Origin: Trichobilharzia szidati
Taxonomy: Eukaryota > Platyhelminthes > Trematoda > Strigeidida > Schistosomatidae
Assembly (NCBI GenBank): GCA_944472155.2
Contig: OX235271.1
Location: forward strand, 28,404,977-28,468,976
Length of the DNA: 64,000 nt
Reading direction: 5' to 3'
The notes below the pieces were generated by a model. That model did no database searches. It saw only the letters and a program-made list of their open reading frames with translations, and was not told where the DNA came from. Position 1 is the stretch's first letter. Each line of letters starts with the position of its first letter. Below, in pieces: positions 21,449-30,973 of the stretch. The position numbers and the translations under genes are program-made.

Positions 21449-21640
21449 AGATGTGTCCCTTGTGGCATAGTGGATAACGCTTTGGCGTTTGAAACGAAAG
21501 ATAGTGTGGGTTCAAGTTCAATTAGGAACAGCCGAACACACTGGGAGGCAGGCACACCTCCCTGACGAGTCCCAAGTAGGATGAAACTCTCGTCCTAAAC
21601 TGGATTCCGCCATTGGTCACTACTAAACATAACTTCGAGT
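21449..21640 (+). repeat. tRNA-derived SINE with a near-canonical hammerhead core
   Basis: A-box-like TGGCATAGTGG at 21463-21473, B-box-like GGTTCAAGTTC at 21509-21519, then CTGACGA (21562-21568), stem-loop GTCCCAAGTAGGAT, GAAAC (21583-21587), a TCTC loop and GTC (21592-21594). Here the stem follows CTGACGA directly, without the AGA insertion of the other copies. Confidence 0.72.
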
Positions 21641-21800
21641 TTTTCATCCCAATCACCTGACTTGGTCACTAAGTAAGCCAGGTTAAGAGAGAAGGTTGTG
21701 CGTGAGGCCAGCAACTCAAACCCGTATAGAAACGAAAACAACAACAACAACACCGTTATTGGAACTTCAAAGCTCAAGGCTTAAAGCTCTACATTCCAGT
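21641..21800 (+). repeat. SINE 3' segment
   Basis: Contains GGTTAAGAGAGAAGGTTGTG, a CAACAACAACAACA tract and CTTCAAAGCTCAAGGCTTAA, matching the 3' part of the SINE at 57072-57300. The head is missing. Confidence 0.55.
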
Positions 21801-22485
21801 CAGAAAATGAAGGAAAGAGGAAAATCAATATCTAAGGGGAGAACAGTTACAAATCGAAGTAAATGATGATGATAATAATAATAACAACAGGGAAATAGCC
21901 TCAATTATTTCTCCCCGCTTTTCACACCTTTTTAGAAGGCGAGTAATTGAATAATTTTTCTTTTCTTTTCTTTTTATTTTTGGAACAAATTGTTGGACAA
22001 AAAAGAAAAATTAAATCTTATTTTTATTAAATTAAAGAAAAATGCTATTTGTGCTTTTCTTCGACTTCCCCTTCAAAAAAAGTAGAGGGAGAAAGAGAAA
22101 ATGGCGAGAGAGTAACATGACCGGGGTTTGCTTTTTTATCTACTGATAGTCTTTAAATTATGTTGGACAAAAAACACAGAAACAAAAGAAAAATGCCAAA
22201 GAAGAGAGAGAGCAACGGTAATTAACAAATTTCTCTTCATCTCTTCCTACTGAGCTTTTTGCTTTCCTTTTGCTCTGCTTGTTGATAGGAACCAAATGTC
22301 TATTCTATCTCATTCAATTATACACTAATTGGATAATTGATAAAAAACAATTTAATGTTGAATGGTTTATATAAAATGACTAAAAAGTGGAAATATACAC
22401 GCAGATAGACAGATAGACAGGCAGGAGGCAACACACACAAAACCTGTGATTACCTTGTGAACATAATAAATATATAGATTTATAT
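21801..22485. other. APC intron, nothing recognised
   Basis: AT-rich with A-, T- and AG-rich runs. No open frame, Pol III box or terminal repeat recognised. Confidence 0.5.
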
Positions 22486-22680
22486 GTTAGATGGTTGAAG
22501 GCAATCGGCAGGAAGCCTTGGCTAAACTTAGGTTTCGTGCTAGTTGGCACTCACCAGTTAGTCAGTAAGGCGTATCTGTAACCTTGAAGGAACTCACGTC
22601 CCTTCTGAGATTAGAACCCGCGTCACCCAGTGCCACCTGCAGTTAGAGACGTTACCACTGAGCTATTCGGATTCACGATT
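22486..22680 (-). repeat. tRNA-derived SINE (second type), minus strand
   Basis: Minus strand head at about 22670: GAATAGCTCAGTGGTAACG (A-box-like GCTCAGTGGTA) and B-box-like GGGTTCTAATCTC near 22617. Its body ends at 22490 with the ATTGCCTTCAACCATCTAA segment. Other copies are at 54640-54870, 58010-58440 and 63530-63800. Confidence 0.72.
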
Positions 22681-23203
22681 GACTTCATATAGGACTGTAG
22701 GACTGTGTGTCTAGTCCTTTATTTGGTGCAGATTGAATATAAAGAAAGATGGAACTAACTGCTGCATTTCACACATATTCTCTGATCAGTAGTTCGATAT
22801 CACATCTATACCAGAAATAACGTGAGTTGGTGCATAAGCCACATGCATCTCTGGACCAATCAATATAAACTGTATAATATTCACAGTGAAAAAATTTCTT
22901 GAAAATAAAAATGGGCATAAATCTAATTCGCAATTCGCAGATTAAATTACGATTTACACAGTTCGGCGAAGGGGGATGGTGAATTTTCACCACAGTTTCT
23001 TTTAGGGACCAAAATTGTTCAGATCACAATATGTGATCTGCTTGATAGCCAGATCAAACTGATCTGAACACCAAACGGGGTCGATCTCATATACGCAGCC
23101 TGTTGGTTGATGTGACTTATATCCAACTACTCATCATAAACTAATAAGTAGTATATAGTTTTAAACGAAAAGATACAAAACAGTGAGTTACTGGAATACT
23201 TAC

Positions 23204-23515
23204 TTCAGCACCCTTTTTTAAGAGTTCACTAATATATTTTGGATCAAAATTGTTATTACTGTTATTATTGACACTTGAATTGTCTACAGTGTTTAATGCA
23301 TTACCACCAATGTATGATGTCGATTTGACAGAAGGTGGACGTAAACCAGACTTCATATTATTGCCGTTGTTATTATTGTTATGAAGTTGTAAGTTTACTA
23401 AGATTTGGTAGAATTTCATTAATTGTTTTCTCTGTTATAGATTGAGGAGATTTTTTGCTGTCTGTAGGCGACTGTGATGACGATTTAACTGTATTGAAAG
23501 TTACATTGGTGGAAG
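23204..23515 (-). CDS. APC: APC exon with an internal frame conflict
   Basis: Acceptor TTTCTAG precedes 23515 and donor GTAAGT follows 23204. Reading from the previous exon (phase 1) gives PSTNVTFNTVKSSSQSPTD, then SITEKTINEILPNLSKLTTS and a TAA at 23381-23379. The frame that joins the next exon in phase 0 is different: it is open from about 23434 to the donor (LHNNNNNGNNMKSGLRPP, then DPKYISELLKKGAE). Both halves look like protein, and their overlap zone is only about 50 bp. A single-base assembly error, a real frameshift, or a missed micro-exon upstream would explain it. Membership in APC rests on position, splice sites and phase to the next exon. Confidence 0.68.
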
Positions 23516-23699
23516 CTAGAAATAAGTATAGAAAATGATTATACGAAGAGGAAATTCTCTCAATCACATACATAAAAAATATGACTGAAAAACAAGTAAT
23601 AAAAAATATTTGCTTTCTAAAATTAAATTATGGAAAACTACTCCATCTCTCTCCTTTCTCCCCCCCCCCCCCCAATGAATATGCCTGACTTACTGACGG

Positions 23700-24250
23700 A
23701 GTTTCAACACAGAACTTAGCGCAGAAGTGCGGCGCACCCGACCAACAGCTGCAAACTTCACGTGGTGATCGGGTTTGCATATCGCGATGAGTTACACTAG
23801 ATGCAACGAATGTCCCTTCAGGTCCTACTGTGGTGATGCGATACGGACAATATATTCCAACAAAATATTATTCTCAAATATTAGCATTAGCAACAGAATA
23901 CTATGTATATTTGAACATTGTATTTCATGTCGTTTGGTGTAAACCAAAATCACACGCTCAGTGATTCGTTGGAGAATATAAGACTGTAGATATATAAATA
24001 GCGGTTTGATCACTTGAAAATCTACCTTGGTTTCTGTGTCTTGAGTTCTGCTGTCGCACTACCACGCCAGAAAGGTTGATTGGATAGCCGTTGGGCTAAA
24101 AGTAGTCACTGTCATAGTGTAAGTCGTTTATAGTATGTTGGGTGTCTGTGGACGAAGTCGCACCGCTCGTGCATAGGGCTGTAACAGCAGTAAGATGTTT
24201 TCTTTTGTCGACCAGTAAGTCAGTTATGCTACCTCTTCACTCTGGAGAGG
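23700..24250 (+). mobile_element. LTR-retroelement-like internal fragment, interrupted by a solo LTR
   Basis: 23740-23828 and 24059-24110 are the two halves of a segment that also occurs in reverse at 34840-34960: GTGGTGATCGGGTTTGCATA, CCCTTCAGGTCCTAC, then CCACGCCAGAAAGGTTG. In the other copy these are joined without a gap, and the frame there reads PEGPTMPERLFG. The type (gag-like or other) is not certain. Confidence 0.55.
23829..24058 (+). mobile_element. Solo LTR, family B, with perfect 4-bp duplication
   Basis: Begins TGTGGTGATGCGATAC, ends CTGCTGTCGCA, flanked by CTAC on both sides (23825-23828 and 24059-24062). Shares the AACATTGTATTTCATGTC block, ACACGCTCAGTGATT and TATATAAATAGCGGTTTGAT (TATA-like) with the longer copy at 55661-55987; it is about 100 bp shorter by an internal deletion. 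Confidence 0.82.
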
Positions 24251-24689
24251 GAGGTTAGAAAAGGTCAACCCGAAAATTGTACATCCCGACTTACCTTATG
24301 GTGGTCCGGAGTCGTCCGTAAGATCTTCATACAGACACAATTCAAGAAAAACCACTACTCCAAACAGACTGTGTATGTGACCAGCATCAAGTTGTTTTAG
24401 GCACCGCAAGAAGAAATCAAATTCGACAGTGTGGGCAACTGGGAAGTAATAACTGTCTTCATACACTTCCATAAATACACAAAAGCTTTCCTGACAATCA
24501 CCCATCTTTACTTCTATCACTTTGCTATCCTTCTACTGTTAATACTATTCCACGGAAGATTTCTCCTTTCCTCTTAACTCTGAGACCGCAAGGAATATAC
24601 TACAAACAAATTCGTTATTTGCAAAACTACATTGTTTGAGTTGAAAACTCACTAGAGTTTCCTTTGAATATATAAAATGTGCATTCCAG

Positions 24690-24960
24690 CTCTAGTGTCA
24701 GGTATAATACTAATCACCAACAGTGAGGTTAGGTGTAGCGTGTCAGGTAAGTAGGGAAAGTGAATGGATGAGATTATGAATCTGCATTGGTTCAGACGGT
24801 TGGAACATGTGTCATGCATGCTAAGAACTATCATTTAGTTCCCAATGATTATCGGTCTGGCGTTAGTTTACTAAACAATTTATTCTGGAATAATTCGACG
24901 TGTTGGACATCCGTAAACCAATAAGAAATGGGAAATGGATTAACTCAAGGCTCAAATAAA
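24690..24960 (+). mobile_element. RTE-B LINE 3' fragment, plus strand
   Basis: GTGAGGTTAGGTGTAGCGTG, GGTAAGTAGGGAAAGTGAAT and the GAACATGTGTCATGCATGC block match 50850-50960. The fragment is short and degraded. Confidence 0.65.
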
Positions 24961-24994
24961 TGAAAAAGTTACTAAATCAGTGGCTTAAATTTGT

Positions 24995-25948
24995 ACAAAG
25001 AAAGAAGAAACATTGGCGCAGAATAATCTGGATCCATTTTATTTCGTTGGTTCTCATCAGCTGCGTACAACCTGAGTTTTTTTTTAATTAAAAGAAAGAA
25101 GCGTACAATTTTAACAAACCTTAGTCCATTAGCAAGCATAGTGTCAGAGCGTCATAGTAAAATAAGGCATTGAGATTTACAGAGTGTCTAAAGTGTCACG
25201 ACATATATATATCTTGGTAGAGAGAAGTTTCTTGAAAAAATTAGTTAACAGTTGTGTTGTTAGGGTGGTAAGAAAAGACAATTAGCAATAGTTACGTAAT
25301 TATATAAGAGAAGATCAAAATTTTTTAAAATTACGGTGCACACGAGGTCAGATGAGAAGTTGATGATGTAATACAGTGAGCACAACTCAGAAGATCAAGA
25401 AAAATCATCTCTTAAGAGAATCAAGCGAAACATAAAGGGTGGGGGGTGGAGTGAAAAGATAAGTAAACAAAATTTAAAAAATTAGAAAACAAAGAGTTAC
25501 TAAGGAGTTACCAGGGTAATTGAAGTCTAACGACGGATTCTTTTTGGACACATAAGTCAGGCTTAAATCGTTGTATTGCTATAGCTTCAGCAAACATGAG
25601 AAGACTTGAGGTACTTTGTCTGTTAATTATTTTGAATGATTCCAGCACATCTACTCGATGTCCTGTGTCAATCAGATGTTTGGCGATTGAAGAGATTAAA
25701 TAATTCGGTCCCTTTAACCACAGGCTCCTTGTTACATGACGTAGGCCTACGTCAGATTCTGCGAACATGTACCTTATTTTACTATGACGCTCTGACACTA
25801 TGCTTGCTAATGGACAAAGGTTTGTTAAAATTGTACACTTTATATTTTTAATTTAAAAAAATTCAGGTTGTACGCAGCTGATGGGAACCAACGAAATAAA
25901 AATGGATCCAGATTATTCTGCGCCAATGTTTCTTCTTTCTTTGTTTAA
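24995..25948 (-). mobile_element. Penelope-like element with inverted arms and 12-bp duplication
   Basis: Left arm 24995-25155 and right arm 25780-25948 are inverted copies; the element is flanked by GCTTAAATTTGT at 24983-24994 and 25949-25960. Minus-strand coding between the arms is the end of a GIY-YIG endonuclease region. In the left arm, the minus strand at 25060-25041 reads CTGATGAGAACCAACGAAAT; the right arm has CTGATGG in the same place. Confidence 0.8.
25508..25798 (-). pseudogene. Penelope GIY-YIG endonuclease C-terminal fragment
   Basis: The 96-codon frame includes SSIAKHLIDTGHRVDVLESF and a downstream LLMFAEAIAIQRFKPDLC. This corresponds to the helix with the conserved H...TGH and the following strand of Penelope-type GIY-YIG nucleases; the same segment is seen in the copy at 11340-11800 (SAILSHPVETKHKIDV). 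The GIY-YIG box itself is absent here. Its first codons lie inside the inverted arm. Confidence 0.72.
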
Positions 25949-26084
25949 GCTTAAATTTGTGCTTAACATCATAACCTGGTGGTGTTAGTAGACTCAATCC
26001 TCCACGGGTTAATGTGGCTGAACACTGCAGAAAAAGCTAATTTAAATTTTTAAATATTTATTCCAAGTTCGATTACAAACTGAC

Positions 26085-26330
26085 ATCAGTTAGAGAAGCA
26101 TTGGAAGGCTGTTTCGCCTTCTTTTAGGACTCTTCATCCTACTATCAGGGATCGAACCCAAGACTTACGGGTTACAAGACGATGTTGCGGATCATTTAAC
26201 CACTGGGAGGGAATCTAATAAATAGCCCATGAACTCTTATTTTTGCCAATTTTACGATACAAAGTATGCGACCGTCAGTCAATATCATCGGTGGGTATTA
26301 TAAGCAACACACCCGACCTGGTGGACCCCA
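26085..26330 (-). repeat. SINE with hammerhead-like core, minus strand
   Basis: Minus strand reads GATGAAGAGTCCTAAAAGAA then GGCGAAACAGCC (about 26150-26115); tRNA-like head to the right with GGGTTCGATCCCTG (26145-26158 region) and CAGTGGTTAAATGATCC. Mutated stem. Confidence 0.58.
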
Positions 26331-26469
26331 CTGACCATGACTTCTCACTAGAAATCCAGGTAACTTCGTCTTGTAGTTAGTTACTAGTGGCCATCAGATT
26401 AATTTTCAAAAAGTTAGTTTGTAGGAATTCGCCACGCTAAACTATAGAATTGACAGAAGTTAGATCTTT

Positions 26470-26650
26470 TTGGTTATTGGATACCATCTGAGTGGCTGAA
26501 TGGTCAAAGAGTACGCATCGTTACATGAAGGTCGATGGATTCGATCGCCAGTGGGCGGCTCATGGGTGCGCAATGCTGAAGAGTCCCAAGCAAGGAAGAA
26601 ACAACAGTTCACTCACCACTATTCGATAGTTTTCAACGGTTCTCTACATG
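26470..26650 (+). repeat. SINE with hammerhead-like core, plus strand
   Basis: A-box-like TGGCTGAATGG at about 26493, B-box-like GGATTCGATCGCC near 26537, then AATGCTGAAGAGTCCCAAGC and AAGGAAGAAACAACAGTTCA, and terminal TTTTCAACGGTTCTC. Confidence 0.58.
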
Positions 26651-26805
26651 ATAATAATGCGTGATCAAACTGAAAAAGGAAAAAAATTTAATCTCTATCA
26701 CAACTAACTCATGAAAATTAAAACATTTACCCTGAAATCTATCGTATTCTAACAACAACAAAAAAACATTAACATCTGAGAACGAGTAAACGTTAAAATG
26801 CTTAC

Positions 26806-27765
26806 GTTTAGGAATTCTGGCTCCGAATGATGCACAACTAACTTGATTCAACACTTGCGGCAAATGATTATTAGTATTATTACTCTTATGACTATTATTT
26901 TTATCACCGTAATTGACAGTGAAGGTGGCCGTAGTGGCAGTCGTACTAATCGTAGAAGCAGCAGGATTAGCAGTGGGAATAGTTGCAACAGTACTGCTAG
27001 TCTTCAGTGTATGCTTCTTCATCATCATCATCGTCATCGGTGAGTTCGTATTCTGACACAACGGCGGTTGTACATCGTCGGAGCCATGATCTAAAAAATG
27101 CATTGTACTACTGCTGCTGTTATCAGTAGCTTGCAATGAATTATTCGACTTTGTATAAGTTTTATTCGCATTATGACTTGGTATTCTAGAAGTTTGCTGT
27201 TGTGTTTTCGCTTGTGTTTGACTCGATTTCTTCGATACTGGTGGTTGTGATGGTTTATAAACTTGCAAGTTAGACAATGACAGTGTTGGACTATTGACCA
27301 TATGATTATCTGCACTGTCAATAGGTTGATGACTAGACTTCTCTTCCATCAGTTGAACACCTTGCTGATGTTGTTGTTGTTGGTGTTGTTGAGGTGATGA
27401 TGATGATGGCTGCTTTTGTTGTTGTTGTTGACTAAATTGATGCGGTTGTTGGTGTTGTTGTTTTCGTAGAAGTGATATTGACTTAGGTCGTGGCATAGCT
27501 GATGATATACATTCTTGTAATAAGGAGTGTTCCATTCCAACAGATTCAATACTGAGTAGCGATGAAAATGAACTAGCGTCATCTTTATCTCCTCCAACTG
27601 TTCCGCCTCCTGCTCCTCCTCCTTCTCCTCCTCCAGTGTAATGCGATGGAGATGATGAGGATGGTAACGAGGAGTTAGGCATTAGGATACAATCATCAAC
27701 ATCATCATCATTACGTTCAATTTCAGTGTGATGTAGATATGATTTCGATGATTGTTCAGACATAT
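26806..27765 (-). CDS. APC: APC exon with third SAMP motif and poly-Gln tract
   Basis: Acceptor CTGTATAG precedes 27765. The exon begins in phase 1 (completing an AAT codon with the A that ends the exon 34266-30974) and continues MSEQSSKSYLHHTEIE. SAMP motif LLQECISSAMPRPKS lies at about 27525-27487; SAMP motifs bind the RGS domain of Axin and recruit APC to the destruction complex. Gln-rich (residues from CAACAA repeats, about 27475-27360), Ser-rich and Gly-rich tracts follow. SRIP at about 27185 resembles an EB1-type SxIP motif. It ends RIPK plus one base before GTAAGC at 26805. Length is 960 bp. Confidence 0.88.
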
Positions 27766-27839
27766 CTATACAGAGAAAGAGATATAGTAAGAATATAAAT
27801 TCTTGATAACAATTAGGAAGAAGATACTAACCAACTAAC

Positions 27840-28015
27840 AGACTTCGGAAGCGATGAGTGGGTCGTCCTAGGGTGACATGGAGGAGACCATACGAGGAGA
27901 TGAGAGATTATGATCAATCGTGGACCCAGATGACGAGGACAACATCAAATAGAACAAAGTAGAGATGTGTTGTTGAAGCCCTATGTTACATTCAGAACCT
28001 AAGGGAATAATAATA
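27840..28015 (+). mobile_element. RTE-A LINE 3' end, plus strand
   Basis: GAGTGGGTCGTCCTAGGGTG, ACATGGAGGAGACC and CCCTATGTTACATTCAGAAC, followed by an (AAT)n tail at 28009-28021. Confidence 0.7.
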
Positions 28016-28049
28016 ATAATAGTAACTGACTTGAGCTTAGTACTATTTT

Positions 28050-28265
28050 TTAATTATTATTCCTTTACGTTCCGAGTGAAACAATAACGCTTCAAAAGTA
28101 TATATTCCTTTTGACTATACGCTTACTTCCCCTGCTTACAGAGGATCTCCTCAATGTCACCGTCAGACACCCACACCCAACTCATCGTCTACCATTCGAG
28201 TTCCACTCGATGTATGTAACTCAACGGTTTCTAAAGCGTATGTCTAATGTATCTCCATCACCTTC
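28050..28265 (-). mobile_element. RTE-A LINE 3' end, minus strand
   Basis: Reverse copy of the same terminal block (TTATTCCTTTACGTTCCGAG, then the CTCCTCAATGTCACCGTC segment and TTCGAGTTCCACTCGA). It faces the fragment at 27840-28015, so two RTE-A 3' ends meet tail to tail at an AATAATAATAA tract. Confidence 0.7.
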
Positions 28266-28269
28266 TGTA

Positions 28270-29200
28270 TATTTGTATGTCAATAGGGCGACAGTAAAGA
28301 ATAAGGCACTACAGTCGAACGACCTTGAACCGGCCAATCAGATCGCTCAGCACTACAAATGCATGTTGGTCACTCGGATTTGGTTTTTGACTTCTGTGTG
28401 GAAAATTGGTTTATAGGGAGGACTAAACATTCATATGTAGTGGAGGGATAATGACTCTTCAGAAGTATTGTTGGGCTATTGATGGTTATGCATTTAGATG
28501 CAATCGCTGGTATATCAGGAAGTCTGTAGGACTTGGCAAGTCGTACATTATGGTAATTTTTAAATACTTTCTTCTTGAAATAGAAACATTGGCCTACTAA
28601 AATATTTTGTATATGCCACAACTGGCTACTAAGACGATCAGTATTAGTATATGGCTGCGGAAACAGAGAATACTAAAAGACCAATGGAAATACTTAAACG
28701 TGAAATGAATAGTGATAGAAGAAGAGTAAATTATGTTTAGGTTCTGGTACTGTACAATACAAATCTTTGAAAAGAGTTAGCAGAACGCATTCCAAAAACA
28801 GTAGAGATGATGTTTTAATGCCAGTAATACAACGACTAATTCTCCCAAGTACCACCATTTACACACACACGAGTGGAAAGGTCATTTGCAATTATCATCA
28901 TTAGGCTGTCTATATTCATCATTAAGCCAACCATTCTTATAATTTACTGAATCCTATAAGTGGAACTGTTACAAACTCTAGTGAAGGATTCTACGGCCAT
29001 CTACAAAAACGTATTAGAATGGTAAATGATTCCTGATATGATAAGATATACAGCGACTTAGATGAATTTTTTTATAGACATTGGTTTGATATGTCTATAG
29101 ACACTCCTATGGAAAAGGTTCAGAGTCATTTGACTGTGGCGTCTATTTTTTACTAGTGCCACTGATAGGGTCATGATTGATTTGTTGCACTACAGAATTC
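28270..29200. other. APC intron, nothing recognised
   Basis: No family recognised. 28960-29150 reads like old coding sequence but matches none of the families named here. Confidence 0.4.
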
Positions 29201-29204
29201 CTTG

Positions 29205-29645
29205 TTGCTAATCCTTTTTGGCCAGCCATTTGATCTTTAGTAGTCAGCGAAGGCAGCTGCTGATGAAAGTCTGCGATCTGAGTTCAGTATTTATCTACTT
29301 AGAAATAGCTTTGCAGATGTGACAGAATCGTATAAGGACTAAACTTCCATTCAGTGGGAGTCCAGGGTTCGAGTTACGATCGCACATTACAAGACAATGA
29401 GAATGGATTTGACATACACTGAGGTCTTCAAATGAAATCAAAAACCAGACAGAGTTTCGAGTGGAATCTGAATGTGTAATGATTGGTTGGACGTCCAAGA
29501 ATGGCACAGAGAAGAATATGTGAGGAGAAGATGAAAGCTTGTGGGACGTCACGGAAAAAGCTGAAAGCGATGACAAAGAACCGAATACAATGGGGATGTG
29601 TCAATGAAACTTTGTGTTACACTCGGAACGTGACGAACGAACGAA
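29205..29645 (+). mobile_element. RTE-A LINE 3' pieces
   Basis: 29205-29290 is a minus-strand scrap (TTTTTGGCCAGCCATTTGAT). 29460-29645 is a plus-strand terminal segment (GGTTGGACGTCCAAGAATGG, ATGTGAGGAGAAGATGAAAG) ending in an AATGATAATAATAA tract. Confidence 0.6.
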
Positions 29646-29649
29646 TAAT

Positions 29650-30535
29650 GATAATAATAACATGGTACATGAAAATTATGTTTCGGGCAACTGAGTTTTG
29701 ACTAACTGAAACAGCTTTATTGAGTGCACTGTTAATATGAATCAGAAAAGGTACTTTGCAGATACTAATTAGTAAGCAACCAATTAGGTAATTTGAGATG
29801 CGTAAGTTAAGGAATTAAAATAAGGTATTCCAGTAATCTTCATAAATTGTTAATGATAGCCGGCCAAACAGATTTCAATTTGACATATATGAAAAAAACA
29901 AATAACATCAGTATTTAAACCTACATTGTATAAAATATCCTAGGCATATATACTACTGATGAACTGTTATAAGTAGTTGGAAATCATTCACATCAAACAT
30001 TGATTCTTACCAGGCAAATTCAAGTGACCTGAACGTTGGACAGCAGTAAAGGACTCAGGTTAGAGAGACGAATCAGTTCAAACTATCCGAGTTCTAACTG
30101 AATGCTTGAGAGAACTGGTTATATATATACGGAATCAAATTCCTTATTTACAAATGACACAAATCCAGCTGAGATATCACCACAATTTCCTTTGAAAACC
30201 ACCAAGTAGCCAGCCTCCTTAGGTAGACAATGAGAATTTGAATGACTTGAAATGACTCGACTCTCTGAGCTGAATCATATATATATATATGTAGGGTACA
30301 TTACTGATGAGCTCTGCACAAAACGACCGAGAAGGCAGTCCAGTGTTTTTAAATCAGTTCCATCTAGCTAACAAACACTACTGTCTGATATGAATAGTTT
30401 CCGACTACTCAGAGAAATCAGTTCATACCACATACTAATCAAGACATTTTACTAGTTTTTATTGACCAACATTCATGGCATCAATGACATAAAATACATA
30501 TTGTTATCTAAGTAAACGTATGGGTGATTTCTCAG
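29650..30535. other. APC intron, short TA repeat
   Basis: AT-rich. A short (TA)n tract lies at about 30279-30290. No element recognised. Confidence 0.45.
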
Positions 30536-30539
30536 TCGG

Positions 30540-30890
30540 TTTTCGACATAGAACTTTGCACCGATGTGTGGCAGTTCAAGTCGCCACGCTCCCTCCTTGT
30601 AGCACACAAAGCAAGAGAAGAAAATAGGAGAAATGCATAATAATATAGACAGTAAACAGAGGTGTGAGACAAAGGTATAGTAATAACGAAGAACAAAACA
30701 GTTTCATTGGAAATCATGAGTCACAAGGAGTGGATGCATCTGCACCAGCCACTGAGAACGATTTTGAGCCATGTCACCAATCGTTTCCAACCATTGGTTT
30801 TTACCGTCCCGAGGACCCCAGCCAGGAAGTGGTGATTTATCACTTCGAATTGTGCAATTTACATATGACTAGATAGATTCATTCTATTCT
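30540..30890 (-). mobile_element. RTE-B LINE 3' end, minus strand
   Basis: TTTTCGACATAGAACTTTGC, the GCCACGCTCCCTCCTTGTAG block, ACAGTTTCATTGGAAATCAT and GATGCATCTGCACCAGCC match, in reverse, the 3' end at 51120-51400. It begins about 85 bp downstream of the APC donor at 30973. Confidence 0.8.
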
Positions 30891-30973
30891 AGATTTGTTA
30901 ATGAAAAAAATGGTTATAAGATGTGGGGGCTAAAGGCGAAGAAACAAACTAGTTGGGGGTGGGGAATACTTAC

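Noticed and set aside
23658..23671. C-run near an APC exon as a splice regulator
   Set aside because: It lies about 150 bp upstream of the acceptor in transcript terms and is one of several unrelated C- or G-runs in repeats; nothing supports a role.
24296..24520. 74-codon minus-strand frame
   Set aside because: No motif, no splice-site support and it adjoins retroelement-like sequence; could not be supported as an exon of APC (frame and composition differ).
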